From CAZZDK01 sp964652235 (GTDB lineage: Bacteria > Pseudomonadota > Alphaproteobacteria > UBA9219), in the NCBI GenBank assembly GCA_964652235.1, contig CAZZDK010000002.1, forward strand, positions 1-64,000: a stretch of DNA of 64,000 bases, written 5' to 3'. Both the position numbers and the translations under genes were made by a program. Below are positions 41,500 through 50,111 of the stretch, piece after piece. Numbering within the stretch: the first letter of the stretch is position 1; each line of letters opens with the position of its first letter. The notes beneath the pieces are model-generated. The model saw only the letters and a program-made list of their open reading frames with translations, was not told the DNA's origin and searched no databases.

Positions 41500-42725
41500 A
41501 CTCTTCAACGACGCATAGTCTTGCCAGCAAGATTGAGCTTTGGGATGTGGAAAGGCTTGTGCCTTATGCGAACAATCCACGCACGCATTCGGAAACGCAG
41601 ATTGCAAAGGTCGCGGCCAGCATCGCACGCTTCGGTTTTGTGAATCCCATCTTGGTGGACGCATCAGCCAATGTCATTGCAGGCCATGGGCGATTACAAG
41701 CGGCCAAGCAACTGGCTCTAAAGGAAGTGCCCGTCATTATCCTCGATCATTTGAACGAGGATGAGAAACGGGCTTACGTCATCGCCGACAATCAGTTGGC
41801 CCTTGAGGCCGGATGGGACGACGATCTGCTAAAAGCGGAACTGGGCGCGCTTGCGGAGGTAGATTTCGATTTATCCGTCATCGGTTTTTCGGATAAAGAA
41901 TTGGCAGAGCTTCTGGAAGGTCTGGAAGGCACAGAAGGCAACACGGACGATGATGCCGTGCCGGAAACGCCCAACGATCCGAAAACAAAGCCCGGCGATA
42001 TTTATGTCCTCGGCAATCACCGCTTGCTTTGCGGCGACAGCACGATTCTTGAAAACGTCGAGCGCGTCCTTGACGGCGCGCTGGCCGATATGGTGTTCAC
42101 GGATCCGCCCTACAACGTCGATTACGGCAATACTGCCAAGGACAAAATGCGCGGCAACAACCGCACGATTATGAACGACAATCTTGGTGAAGGGTTTGAG
42201 GCGTTCCTTTACGATGCATGCGTCAATATGATCGCGGTCTGTAAAGGCGCGATCTATGTTTGCATGTCGTCCAGCGAATTGCACACGCTTCAAAAAGCCT
42301 TCATCGCAGCGGGCGGCAAATGGTCGACCTTCGTGATCTGGGCAAAGAACACTTTCACGTTGGGACGATCCGACTACCAGCGTCAGTATGAGCCGATCCT
42401 CTACGGCTGGAAGCAAGGCACGGATCATTTCTGGTGCGGCGCGCGCGATCAAGGCGACGTGTGGTTCGTCAACAAGCCGACGAAGAACGATTTGCATCCG
42501 ACCATGAAGCCCGTTGAACTTGTCGAACGCGCCGTCCGTAACAGCAGCAAGAGCCGTGACATCGTTCTGGATTGCTTCGGCGGCTCCGGCAGCACACTCA
42601 TCGCTTGCGAGAAAACTGGCCGTCAAGCAAGGCTAATCGAATTGGATCCCAAATATTGCGACGTGATCGTTCAGCGATGGGAAGAGTTTACGGGCAAGAA
42701 GGCCGAGTTGGTCTCAGCGGATTAA
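41496..42725 (+). CDS. ParB-domain DNA methyltransferase
   Basis: 409 residues. The N-terminal ParB/Srx-like domain (residues 13-110) carries VIAGHGRLQAAK at 60-71. The C-terminal part is an N6-adenine or N4-cytosine methyltransferase of the beta type, with DPPYNV at 203-208 and the SAM-binding LDCFGGSGSTLIACE at about 364-378, plus HPTMKPVELV. Such fusions are common in prophages. The start overlaps the cytosine methyltransferase stop, and the end overlaps by four bases the convergent gene at 42722. Confidence 0.9.
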   Translation: MNSSTTHSLASKIELWDVERLVPYANNPRTHSETQIAKVAASIARFGFVNPILVDASANVIAGHGRLQAAKQLALKEVPVIILDHLNEDEKRAYVIADNQLALEAGWDDDLLKAELGALAEVDFDLSVIGFSDKELAELLEGLEGTEGNTDDDAVPETPNDPKTKPGDIYVLGNHRLLCGDSTILENVERVLDGALADMVFTDPPYNVDYGNTAKDKMRGNNRTIMNDNLGEGFEAFLYDACVNMIAVCKGAIYVCMSSSELHTLQKAFIAAGGKWSTFVIWAKNTFTLGRSDYQRQYEPILYGWKQGTDHFWCGARDQGDVWFVNKPTKNDLHPTMKPVELVERAVRNSSKSRDIVLDCFGGSGSTLIACEKTGRQARLIELDPKYCDVIVQRWEEFTGKKAELVSAD

Positions 42726-43231
42726 ACACAGTCAAACCAGCGCATGCAAGTTTGAAGCATGTGATCGTAATCGCCGCTTCTTGCTTCGGTCATAAACGCC
42801 TTGATCTCATCTTCTGGCAGGTAAGCCCTCCGCGCTTCGCGTTGACAGCGTCCAAGGATCGCAAAGGAGTTGCCGTCCCGACCAGACAAATAGATCCGCA
42901 CTTCGGGATAGCGGCAGCTGGGGGTCGGTACGCGCAGACCGACATAGCGGCCATAGGCTGAGCCAGAGGGGTCGACATAGAGTGTTTGCCGCTCCGGCGC
43001 GGTAACCTCGACGACTTGGCGCTTCAGGTTGAGATATCCGCCTTTGCCCGCAAGCCATGCACGGTCACGAAGCGGCGCGTGGGTAAAGGCATCGTACTCA
43101 TCTGCGGTAAGCTCTATGGTTTCCGCAATCACAACACGGCTGCCGAGATCGTCTGTGTTTCTGGCTGCTGAAATGACCTCGTCAAAACGATAGGGTTTGC
43201 GGGCAAGACGGACGAAGATTTCTTCGGACAT
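42722..43231 (-). CDS. Hypothetical phage protein
   Basis: 169 residues from the ATG at 43229-43231. Not recognised. It is hydrophilic and beta-rich in the middle (RQTLYVDPSGSAYGRYVGLRV, EVRIYLSGRDGNSFAILG) with a helical C-terminus (YLPEDEIKAFMTEARSGDYDHML). First of a set of four minus-strand genes between the methyltransferases and the terminase; the set runs against the late genes and may be expressed early or from the prophage. Confidence 0.6.
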   Translation of the reverse strand: MSEEIFVRLARKPYRFDEVISAARNTDDLGSRVVIAETIELTADEYDAFTHAPLRDRAWLAGKGGYLNLKRQVVEVTAPERQTLYVDPSGSAYGRYVGLRVPTPSCRYPEVRIYLSGRDGNSFAILGRCQREARRAYLPEDEIKAFMTEARSGDYDHMLQTCMRWFDCV

Positions 43232-43242
43232 AGGGGGCCTCC

Positions 43243-43710
43243 TTATTTGGTTTCTTGGCCAAGCATGCCGCGCACCCATTCGATGGCATCGGACTGGGTT
43301 CCGTCGACGCTCCACTCGCCCACATCTTGAATGCGCGGGTTGGCCTTGTCGTAGGAGCGGCTGTTTTTGTAGTTGTAAATCTGAACCGAAATCTCAGGCG
43401 TTAGATCAACGGCCCAAACCGCTTCGGTCTTGTAGCCGTCGCCTTCCATCGGCTTGCCGAAAGCGGCAACCAGCTCGTCGTAGCTGGCGTTAATGGCCCC
43501 AAGAAGAGCCATCGCAGGAACGCCGCGCGTGGGGCGTGCGACTGCTTTCCGACTGGCTTTCTTTCCGGCATCGTAAGCGGCCTGCAGCGCTTTCTTGATG
43601 CCTCTGACATTGCAGGCTGGAAAATCGAGACTGTCACGATTGCGCGGCTCCAGCGTTCCGACGCAAAGATATTCTTTGGCAATCTTTTCAAAAAGGGCAT
43701 CGGTGTTCAT
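43243..43710 (-). CDS. Hypothetical phage protein
   Basis: 155 residues from the ATG at 43708-43710. No family assigned. The C-terminal half (YDELVAAFGKPMEGDGYKTEAVWAVDL...VQIYNYKNSRSY...WSVDGTQSDAIEWVRGML) looks like a compact alpha/beta domain with conserved Trp and Tyr residues. It follows the 43721 gene closely on the minus strand. Confidence 0.6.
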   Translation of the reverse strand: MNTDALFEKIAKEYLCVGTLEPRNRDSLDFPACNVRGIKKALQAAYDAGKKASRKAVARPTRGVPAMALLGAINASYDELVAAFGKPMEGDGYKTEAVWAVDLTPEISVQIYNYKNSRSYDKANPRIQDVGEWSVDGTQSDAIEWVRGMLGQETK

Positions 43711-43720
43711 GTCATCCTCC

Positions 43721-43936
43721 TTATCGGCTGCCTTGGTGCAAGGCCATCGCTGCGGCAAAAAGAGCCTGCGTTTCGGGCAAGCGTTTTTCAAAATCAAGCA
43801 CCGTGCCGATGGCGAGATTTTGATTACCTTCTTCCATCGCCTTATGGGCTTCTTTGGCAAGTTCCGCCGCCTCGGTCAGGCGCTGCGATAACGCAGCGAG
43901 GTTGGCGGCGATGGCAGTTTGAATAGCGTTGGTCAT
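43721..43936 (-). CDS. Small helical phage protein
   Basis: 71 residues, almost wholly helical (ANLAALSQRLTEAAELAKEAHKAMEEGNQNLAIGTVLDFEKRL), possibly a coiled coil. A clear AAGGA-type site precedes the ATG at 43934-43936. Function unknown. Confidence 0.55.
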   Translation of the reverse strand: MTNAIQTAIAANLAALSQRLTEAAELAKEAHKAMEEGNQNLAIGTVLDFEKRLPETQALFAAAMALHQGSR

Positions 43937-43998
43937 TTTTTGTCCTTCCGTTTAATGCGTTTCTCATTACATGGTGATGATCGCTCTTCGTCGCAAGA

Positions 43999-44573
43999 TT
44001 ATCCACTCAATTAGGGATCATATGATTGCGAAGAACAGCGCGGGTTGATTGTTTGATAATCAGCCCACGCCGTTCGATCCTTTCATTGCTTGGTTCCCAC
44101 GATTTTGTAGCTGCGCGTCCCGCCTTTCGGCTTTTCGGAAACGATTTGGTAACCACGTTTCTTGCCGAGCGCGTGCGAGATCGCGGCGCGCGCGGTGTGT
44201 TTTTGCCAGCCCGTGACTTCAAGGATTTCATCAAGGGTTGCGCCTTCAGGCCGTTTCATCAATTCGCTTATGCGAACCAGCTTGGTGAGCTTGCCTTCAG
44301 GTTTTTGCTTTTGCTCGTCAGACTCCATGGCCTCGACGGCGGCAAGACCAGCCTGCATCGGCGCAGAGAGTTTGCTTTCATCGATGGGGCTGCGCGCCTT
44401 ACCGATGCCTTTAGGCTTGGGTAGGTCGTTGGTTTTTGCCTTGGGTTTAATCGCTGCCTTGACGATGGTTTTCGGCTTCAGTTTGCTAACTTTGCTTGGT
44501 TTTTTGGACATGGTTTGTGTCCTCCTTTCATGCGCCATGAACGCTTCATTCGCGGCGTTTATCCACTCAATTA
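43999..44573. repeat. 15-bp direct repeat flanking the DUF3489 gene
   Basis: TTATCCACTCAATTA occurs at 43999-44013 and again at 44559-44573, once on each side of the gene at 44083-44511. Both copies are followed by ATC/ATG-rich sequence. They may be regulator binding sites or the ends of an inserted cassette. Confidence 0.6.
44083..44511 (-). CDS. DUF3489-like winged-helix protein
   Basis: 142 residues from the ATG at 44509-44511. The N-terminal 60 residues are Lys/Pro-rich and disordered. The C-terminal domain (LMKRPEGATLDEILEVTGWQKHTARAAISHALGKKRGYQIVSEKPKGGTRSYKIV) matches DUF3489-type winged helices, which probably bind DNA. Its direction opposes the late genes. The 15-bp repeat on both sides may be its target. 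Confidence 0.75.
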   Translation of the reverse strand: MSKKPSKVSKLKPKTIVKAAIKPKAKTNDLPKPKGIGKARSPIDESKLSAPMQAGLAAVEAMESDEQKQKPEGKLTKLVRISELMKRPEGATLDEILEVTGWQKHTARAAISHALGKKRGYQIVSEKPKGGTRSYKIVGTKQ

Positions 44574-44657
44574 TGAGCAATCAGATGGCTTTCTTCGGCT
44601 TATTCCGATCATTTGATGATCGCAGCGCGGGGACGCTGGGGCGCAGGAAAATGACAT

Positions 44658-45194
44658 ATGGGAGTCAGTCAACGAGAATTCGCGGCGCTGTGGGGCAAAA
44701 GTCGCGGCGCGGTGCAAAAAGCCATCGCATCGGGCCGTATTTCGCCTGAAGCCGATGGGACAATCGATCCCGACAAAGCTCTTGCTGCATTGCGCGTCAA
44801 CACAGATCCTTCGCAGGTGCGCGGCAAGAAGCGCGTCCCGAAGGCGGCCATCCAATCGGTACAGGAAACGTTGCAGGAAGCGGGTCATGCCGTCAGCGGC
44901 GGGAACAATTTTGTTCAGGCGCGAACGGCAAACGAGGTTCTTAAGGCCCAAGAGCGCAAGCTGCGCGTTCAAAAGCTCAAAGGCGAATTAATTGATCGCT
45001 CTTTGGCGACGGCTCTTGTTTATCAGCTTGCGCGGCAAGAACGCGATGCTTGGCAGATGTGGCCAACCCGCGTGGCGGCGGCACTTGCCGCAGAAATCGG
45101 CGCGGACACGCACTGCGTGCAAACCGCCCTTGAGAAATTTGTGCGCGAGCATTTGGCGCAGCTTGCCGACATCCAGATCGATTTACGCGCATGA
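44658..45194 (+). CDS. Terminase small subunit
   Basis: 178 residues. The N-terminal HTH (GVSQREFAALWGKSRGAVQKAIASGRISP) resembles lambda Nu1, followed by a helical linker (VLKAQERKLRVQKLKGELIDR) and a C-terminal part that would contact the large subunit. It recognises the packaging site on phage DNA. First gene of the late operon; its stop overlaps the terminase large start. Confidence 0.85.
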   Translation: MGVSQREFAALWGKSRGAVQKAIASGRISPEADGTIDPDKALAALRVNTDPSQVRGKKRVPKAAIQSVQETLQEAGHAVSGGNNFVQARTANEVLKAQERKLRVQKLKGELIDRSLATALVYQLARQERDAWQMWPTRVAAALAAEIGADTHCVQTALEKFVREHLAQLADIQIDLRA

Positions 45195-47125
45195 TCGCCA
45201 TTAATGAAACACTCGCCTCGTTCGACGGTGCGGACGAGCTTCTGCGCTTCTGGGCAAACGGCCTCACGCCCGATCCCGATCACACGGTTTCGAGCTGGGC
45301 CGATGAAAACCGCATTCTCTCGCCGCGCGGCGCGAACGAAGCTGGGCCGTGGCGCACCGAGCGAACGCCTTACTTGCGCGAGATCATGGATTCATGGTCG
45401 CCATCTTCGCCTTATCAGCGCATCGTATTGATGAAAGGGGCGCAGCTTGGCGGCTCGGAATGCGGCAACAATTTCATCGGCTACGTTATTCATCACGCAC
45501 CGGGGCCGATGCTGGCCGTGCAGCCGACCGTCGAACTTGCCCGGCGTTTTAGTCAGCAACGCATCGATCCTTTGATCGAGGAAAGCGCCGTGCTGCGTGA
45601 ACGCGTGGCACCTTCGCGGGCGCGGGACAGCGGCAACACGATTTTATCGAAGGAGTTTCCCGGCGGCATTCTGGTCATGACAGGCGCGAACAGCGCGGTC
45701 GGCCTGCGCTCGATGCCCGCACGGTATTTATTTCTGGACGAGATCGACGCCTATCCCGCAAGTGCAGGCGAAGAAGGCGATCCCGTCACGTTGGCCGAGG
45801 CGAGAACGCGTACCTTTTCATGGCGGCGTAAAGTGTTCTTGTGCTCCACGCCGACGATCAAAGGTATCTCGCGCATCGAGCGGGAATATGAAGCCAGCGA
45901 CAGGCGCAGATATTTCGTGCCGTGCCCCTTTTGCGGCCACAAACAAATCCTGCTGTTCGAGCGGCTGCGTTGGGAAAAAGGAAAGGCGGGAACCGTTGCC
46001 TATTATTGCGATGACTGCGAAGCGCGGATTGAGGAGCACCACAAGACGCGGATGCTGGCTGATGGAGAATGGCGGGCCGAGCGGGCGAGCGATGATCCTT
46101 TAACGGTCGGCTTTCATATCTCAAGCCTTTACTCGCCCTATGGCTGGCTGAGTTGGGAGCGGATCGCCCGCGATTGGGACTCCTCGCAAGGAAAAGACGA
46201 AGCCATGAAAAGCTTCAAAAACAGCGTGCTTGGCGAGACATGGGCCGAGAGCGGCGAAGCGCCGGATTGGCAGGTTCTCTCGGATCGGTGCGAGGCTTAC
46301 CGGATCGGAACGGTTCCCGCAAAAGGCTTGTTTCTTACAGCGGGCGCGGACGTTCAAAAAGACCGCATCGAGGTTGATATCTGGGCATGGGGGCGCGGCC
46401 TCGAAAGCTGGCTTGTCGAGCATATCGTCATTCACGGCGGGCCGGACGATCAATCGGCATGGCGGGCGATGACCGATCTGCTGGTACGGACATGGTCGCA
46501 TGAAAACGGCCCCCGGCTCTCTATCGCCAAACTGGCTATCGACTCCGGCTTCGAGGCCCCTGCTGTCTACGCATGGACACGGCGCATGGGCGCGGGCCAA
46601 GTGATCGCCGTCAAAGGCATGGAAAGCTTCAATCGCGCAAGCCCTGTCTCCGGTCCGACTTATGTTGATGCAACAGAAGGCGGACGCAAGATCAAGCGCG
46701 GCGCGAAACTCTGGATCGTCGCGGGATCGACTTTCAAAACGGAGACCTATCGTTTCTTGCGCCTTGCACGTCCTACCAGAGAAGAACTTCAGGAAGGCGC
46801 GGCCTTCCTTCCCGGCAGCGTCCATCTGCCGGACGGCATTGATACCGAATGGATCAAGCAGCTCACGGCGGAGCAGCTTGTGACCGTCAAAACCAAGCGA
46901 GGCTTCACGCGGCTTGAATGGCAGAAGCTGCGTGAACGTAACGAAGCGCTCGATTGCCGCGTTTACGCCCGCGCCGCTGCTTGGCTTCTTGGCATTGACC
47001 GATTTTCGGAAGGCAGATGGGCAAGTCTTGAGGCAAGCGTCCAGAGGGTGGCGGATCACGATGAAGAGACGCAGGTCAAGAAACCCCTTCCTGCCAGACG
47101 CGTTATTCGGAGCAGCTATCTATGA
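45191..47125 (+). CDS. Terminase large subunit (GpA family)
   Basis: 644 residues. ATP-driven packaging motor and nuclease of the lambda GpA type. The adapted Walker A LMKGAQLGGSE is at 80-90, and Walker B YLFLDEIDAYP follows around 177. A zinc-ribbon-like CPFCGHKQ...CDDCEARI lies in the middle, and the C-terminal nuclease region holds IDSGFEAPAVYAWT. Suggests cos-type packaging by analogy with lambda. Confidence 0.93.
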   Translation: MIAINETLASFDGADELLRFWANGLTPDPDHTVSSWADENRILSPRGANEAGPWRTERTPYLREIMDSWSPSSPYQRIVLMKGAQLGGSECGNNFIGYVIHHAPGPMLAVQPTVELARRFSQQRIDPLIEESAVLRERVAPSRARDSGNTILSKEFPGGILVMTGANSAVGLRSMPARYLFLDEIDAYPASAGEEGDPVTLAEARTRTFSWRRKVFLCSTPTIKGISRIEREYEASDRRRYFVPCPFCGHKQILLFERLRWEKGKAGTVAYYCDDCEARIEEHHKTRMLADGEWRAERASDDPLTVGFHISSLYSPYGWLSWERIARDWDSSQGKDEAMKSFKNSVLGETWAESGEAPDWQVLSDRCEAYRIGTVPAKGLFLTAGADVQKDRIEVDIWAWGRGLESWLVEHIVIHGGPDDQSAWRAMTDLLVRTWSHENGPRLSIAKLAIDSGFEAPAVYAWTRRMGAGQVIAVKGMESFNRASPVSGPTYVDATEGGRKIKRGAKLWIVAGSTFKTETYRFLRLARPTREELQEGAAFLPGSVHLPDGIDTEWIKQLTAEQLVTVKTKRGFTRLEWQKLRERNEALDCRVYARAAAWLLGIDRFSEGRWASLEASVQRVADHDEETQVKKPLPARRVIRSSYL

Positions 47126-47328
47126 CCTACACGACCACGCAACGCGACGCTTTGCGCGCCGCGATTGCAAGCGGCGTCCTGCGCCTTTCCTATGACGGCA
47201 AGAGCGTCGAATACCGCTCTTTGGCCGATCTGAAGGCGGCCTTGGCGGAAGTGGAGCAAGGACTCGCCAAAGACAGCGGCCAGCCGCAAACGCGACGGAT
47301 CAAGATTTACGCCGACAAAGACCTTTAA
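47122..47328 (+). CDS. Head-tail joining protein gpW-like
   Basis: 68 residues, the usual gpW size. Helical N-terminus (TTTQRDALRAAIASGVLRLSYDGKSVEYRSLADLKAALAEVEQ). In lambda gpW binds the completed head before tail attachment. It lies between the terminase and portal genes, as in lambda. Confidence 0.85.
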   Translation: MTYTTTQRDALRAAIASGVLRLSYDGKSVEYRSLADLKAALAEVEQGLAKDSGQPQTRRIKIYADKDL

Positions 47329-47340
47329 GAAGGGTTTCTC

Positions 47341-48885
47341 ATGAATCTGTTTTCCCGCCTCGGTGCGGCGTTGAAATACGCCGCCACCGGACGCTTAAGT
47401 ATGTCCGCGCTCACGGGCGGATTTGAAGGCGCGATGCAAAAACGCAGGCTTCTGGCTTGGCAAGCGACGCAGGCCAACATCAACACCCTCGTTGCAAGCG
47501 GCGGCGATCTTTTGCGCGCGCGGGCGCGGCAGATCGTGCGCTCCAATCCTTACGCGAACAACGCCGCGAACAGTTTTGTCGCCAATGCCGTGGGCGACGG
47601 CATCCGTCCTTCCAGCCTGATCGAGGACACGGAGCTGAAGCAGGAAGTTGCCCAACTCTGGAAAGACTGGACGCTTGAGGCCGATGCGGACGGGCTCACG
47701 GATTTTTACGGCATGCAGGGCCTTGTGGCGAACGCGCTCTTCGAGGCGGGCGAATGTTTCGTGCGGTTTCGCCCACGCCGCCTCTCCGATGGGTTGACGG
47801 TTCCTTTGCAGCTGCAGCTTCTCGAAAGCGAAATGCTTCCGCTCTCCAAGATCGAGCTGGGGCCAACGGGCAACCCCGTGCGCTGCGGGATCGAGTTCAA
47901 CGGCATCGGTCAGCGCGTGGCCTATCATTTTTATCGCAAGCACCCCGGCGACAGCACAGAAAACGGCAACAAGGGAGAGCTTGTTCGCGTTCCGGCCTCA
48001 GAAATCCTTCATATCTATCGTCCGCAACGCCCCGGTCAGATCCGTGGCGTGCCGTGGATCGCGCCCGCGCTCGTGAAGCTCTATCTGCTCGATCAATATG
48101 ACGATGCCGAGCTTGATCGCAAGAAAGTCGCGGCCCTGTTTGCGGGTTTTATTACCAAAGACAATCCGGACGACAATCTGTTGGGCGAAAGCACTGCCGA
48201 TGAAATGGGCTCCTCCATTGCGGGGTTATCTCCCGGCACAATGCAGGTTCTTTTGCCTGGCGAAAACGTGACTTTTTCGAACCCCGCCGATGTCGGCGGC
48301 TCCTACGAGCCTTTTCAGTACCGCAACATTCTGGCGGCCTGCGCGGCGATGGGCATGCCCTACACGAACGTTACGGGCGATCTGAAGGCCGCCAATTATT
48401 CCAGCATTCGGGCGGGCACGGTGGAGTTTCGCCGCCGTCTGAACCAGTTTCAGGAGGCGACGTTAATTTTTCAGCTCTGTCGCCCGATCTGGCAGCGGTG
48501 GCTGGAAGCCGCCGTCCTGTCCGGCGCACTGCGCTTGCCGAACTTTGTCCAAAACCCGCGTCCCTACAATCGCGTCAAATGGATCAAGCCGAAATGGGAA
48601 TGGGTCGATCCTCTGAAGGATCGACAGGCCGAGCAAATCGCGCAGCAAATGAACTGGAAGGCCCCTTCCGACATCATCGAGGCTGAAGGCAACAATGTAG
48701 ACGAGACGATGCAACGCATCGCCGAAGACCAAGCCCGCATGAAGACGCTTGGCATTCAAACCTCGACGGGCAGCGCGACAGCCCAAATACAAGCGGGCGG
48801 CTCTTCCGCAGAGGAACCCGCGCAAGACCAGACTGGCCAAGACACCCCCTCGACCGATCCAACGAAGAAAGAACAAAACGCATGA
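47341..48885 (+). CDS. Phage portal protein (lambda gpB family)
   Basis: 514 residues. Forms the dodecameric ring through which DNA is packaged. Recognisable segments are RARQIVRSNPYANNAANSFVANAVGDGI near residue 60 and the YSSIRAGTVEFRR region near 350. The C-terminal 60 residues are a Gln/Ala/Ser-rich tail. Its stop overlaps the protease start as ATGA. Confidence 0.93.
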   Translation: MNLFSRLGAALKYAATGRLSMSALTGGFEGAMQKRRLLAWQATQANINTLVASGGDLLRARARQIVRSNPYANNAANSFVANAVGDGIRPSSLIEDTELKQEVAQLWKDWTLEADADGLTDFYGMQGLVANALFEAGECFVRFRPRRLSDGLTVPLQLQLLESEMLPLSKIELGPTGNPVRCGIEFNGIGQRVAYHFYRKHPGDSTENGNKGELVRVPASEILHIYRPQRPGQIRGVPWIAPALVKLYLLDQYDDAELDRKKVAALFAGFITKDNPDDNLLGESTADEMGSSIAGLSPGTMQVLLPGENVTFSNPADVGGSYEPFQYRNILAACAAMGMPYTNVTGDLKAANYSSIRAGTVEFRRRLNQFQEATLIFQLCRPIWQRWLEAAVLSGALRLPNFVQNPRPYNRVKWIKPKWEWVDPLKDRQAEQIAQQMNWKAPSDIIEAEGNNVDETMQRIAEDQARMKTLGIQTSTGSATAQIQAGGSSAEEPAQDQTGQDTPSTDPTKKEQNA

Positions 48886-50108
48886 ACCTGTTGCCCCATA
48901 TCGCGGAGCGCGTCTTTGCAACGCCCCTTATGATCGCGCGCGCCAAGCTGGACGTGATCCTCGGCGTACTTGCGCCGCGCTTGCAAGGCGCGGCCTTAGA
49001 GCCAAGAGAAGCCGTCGCGCCGCGATCCCTTTTTGAGGTCACGGCAGACGGCATCGCCATCATCCCGATCTTCGGAACGCTTGTGCGCCGGACAACGGGC
49101 CTTGAAGCGCAAAGCGGCCTGAGCAGCTATGCCTCTCTTTCCGAACAAATCGCCGAAGCTGCGTCCGACACGTCCATCCGCGCTATTCTTCTCGATATCG
49201 ACAGCCCCGGCGGCGAAGCCGGAGGGGCGTTCGACCTTGCCGACCAGATTTTTGAAGCACGGAAGGCCAAGCCCGTCTGGGCCGTCGCCAACGAAAGCGC
49301 CTTTTCGGCGGCTTATGCGCTCGCCGCGTCCGCCGAGCGGCTTTATGTCACACGCACGGGCGGCGTTGGATCCATTGGCGTGATCGCCGTTCACCTTGAT
49401 CAAAGCCAAGCGGACGAACAAGACGGCTTCAAATACACGTCCGTTTTCGCGGGCGAACATAAGAACGATTACTCGCCCCACGAACCCTTGGCCGATCCCG
49501 CGCGCGCCGCTTTGCAAAAAGAGGTGGATCGCGTTTACGGCCTGTTTGTCGCTTGTGTCGCGCGGGGCCGCACTCTGTCCGCCGAGGCCGTCCGCGCAAC
49601 CGAAGCGGGTTTGTTCTTCGGCGCAGACGGCGTGGCCGCAGGGCTTGCCGACAGGCTCGGCACGTTCGAGGACGCGCTCGGCGATCTCGGCGCCTCTCTT
49701 TTATCTCAACCCCAAACCTTCACTCTCAACCCAAGCAGAAAGGCGATCAAAATGACAACCCCAGAAAACCAACCCCAGATCGAGGCCAAGGAGGATTTGC
49801 CCGATCTTGAAGCCTTGAAGGCGGACTTCATCGAAAAGGCCCGCGCCGAAGCTAAAGCCGAAGCGATGGCCTATGTCGCCGAGGTGCATGATCTCTGCGC
49901 TTTGGCAGGCGCGGCGCACATGGCAACGGATTTCATCGTCAAGGGCATGACCGTTGACGCTGTCCGTCATGAGCTTTTGGAGGCCAAGGCAAAAGCCTCC
50001 GAAACCACAACGCTGACCGGACACATCCCGGTCTCGCAGGCGCAAGCCGAAGCCAAGATCGACACGGCAGCCATCTACGCCAAGCGCAACAACAAACAAG
50101 GAGACTAA
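48882..50108 (+). CDS. S49-family head maturation protease with C-terminal scaffold
   Basis: 408 residues. The N-terminal 280 residues form a SppA/ClpP-like serine protease with LLDIDSPGGEAGG and the nucleophile region ANESAFSAAYALAASAE; the catalytic lysine is not placed with certainty. The remaining 120 residues are acidic and helical (LEALKADFIEKARAEAKAEAMAYVAEVHDL), as in the scaffold part of lambda gpC/Nu3. An internal start at 49752 would make the scaffold alone. Confidence 0.9.
   Translation: MNLLPHIAERVFATPLMIARAKLDVILGVLAPRLQGAALEPREAVAPRSLFEVTADGIAIIPIFGTLVRRTTGLEAQSGLSSYASLSEQIAEAASDTSIRAILLDIDSPGGEAGGAFDLADQIFEARKAKPVWAVANESAFSAAYALAASAERLYVTRTGGVGSIGVIAVHLDQSQADEQDGFKYTSVFAGEHKNDYSPHEPLADPARAALQKEVDRVYGLFVACVARGRTLSAEAVRATEAGLFFGADGVAAGLADRLGTFEDALGDLGASLLSQPQTFTLNPSRKAIKMTTPENQPQIEAKEDLPDLEALKADFIEKARAEAKAEAMAYVAEVHDLCALAGAAHMATDFIVKGMTVDAVRHELLEAKAKASETTTLTGHIPVSQAQAEAKIDTAAIYAKRNNKQGD
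49752..50108 (+). CDS. Nested scaffolding protein (Nu3-like) in frame with the protease
   Basis: 118 residues starting at the internal ATG 49752, preceded by AAAGG about seven bases upstream. The product (MTTPENQPQIEAKEDLPDLE...) is acidic and helical, as expected for a capsid scaffold. Lambda makes Nu3 in just this way from inside gene C. Inferred from the start site and composition. Confidence 0.5.
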   Translation: MTTPENQPQIEAKEDLPDLEALKADFIEKARAEAKAEAMAYVAEVHDLCALAGAAHMATDFIVKGMTVDAVRHELLEAKAKASETTTLTGHIPVSQAQAEAKIDTAAIYAKRNNKQGD

Positions 50109-50111
50109 CCC

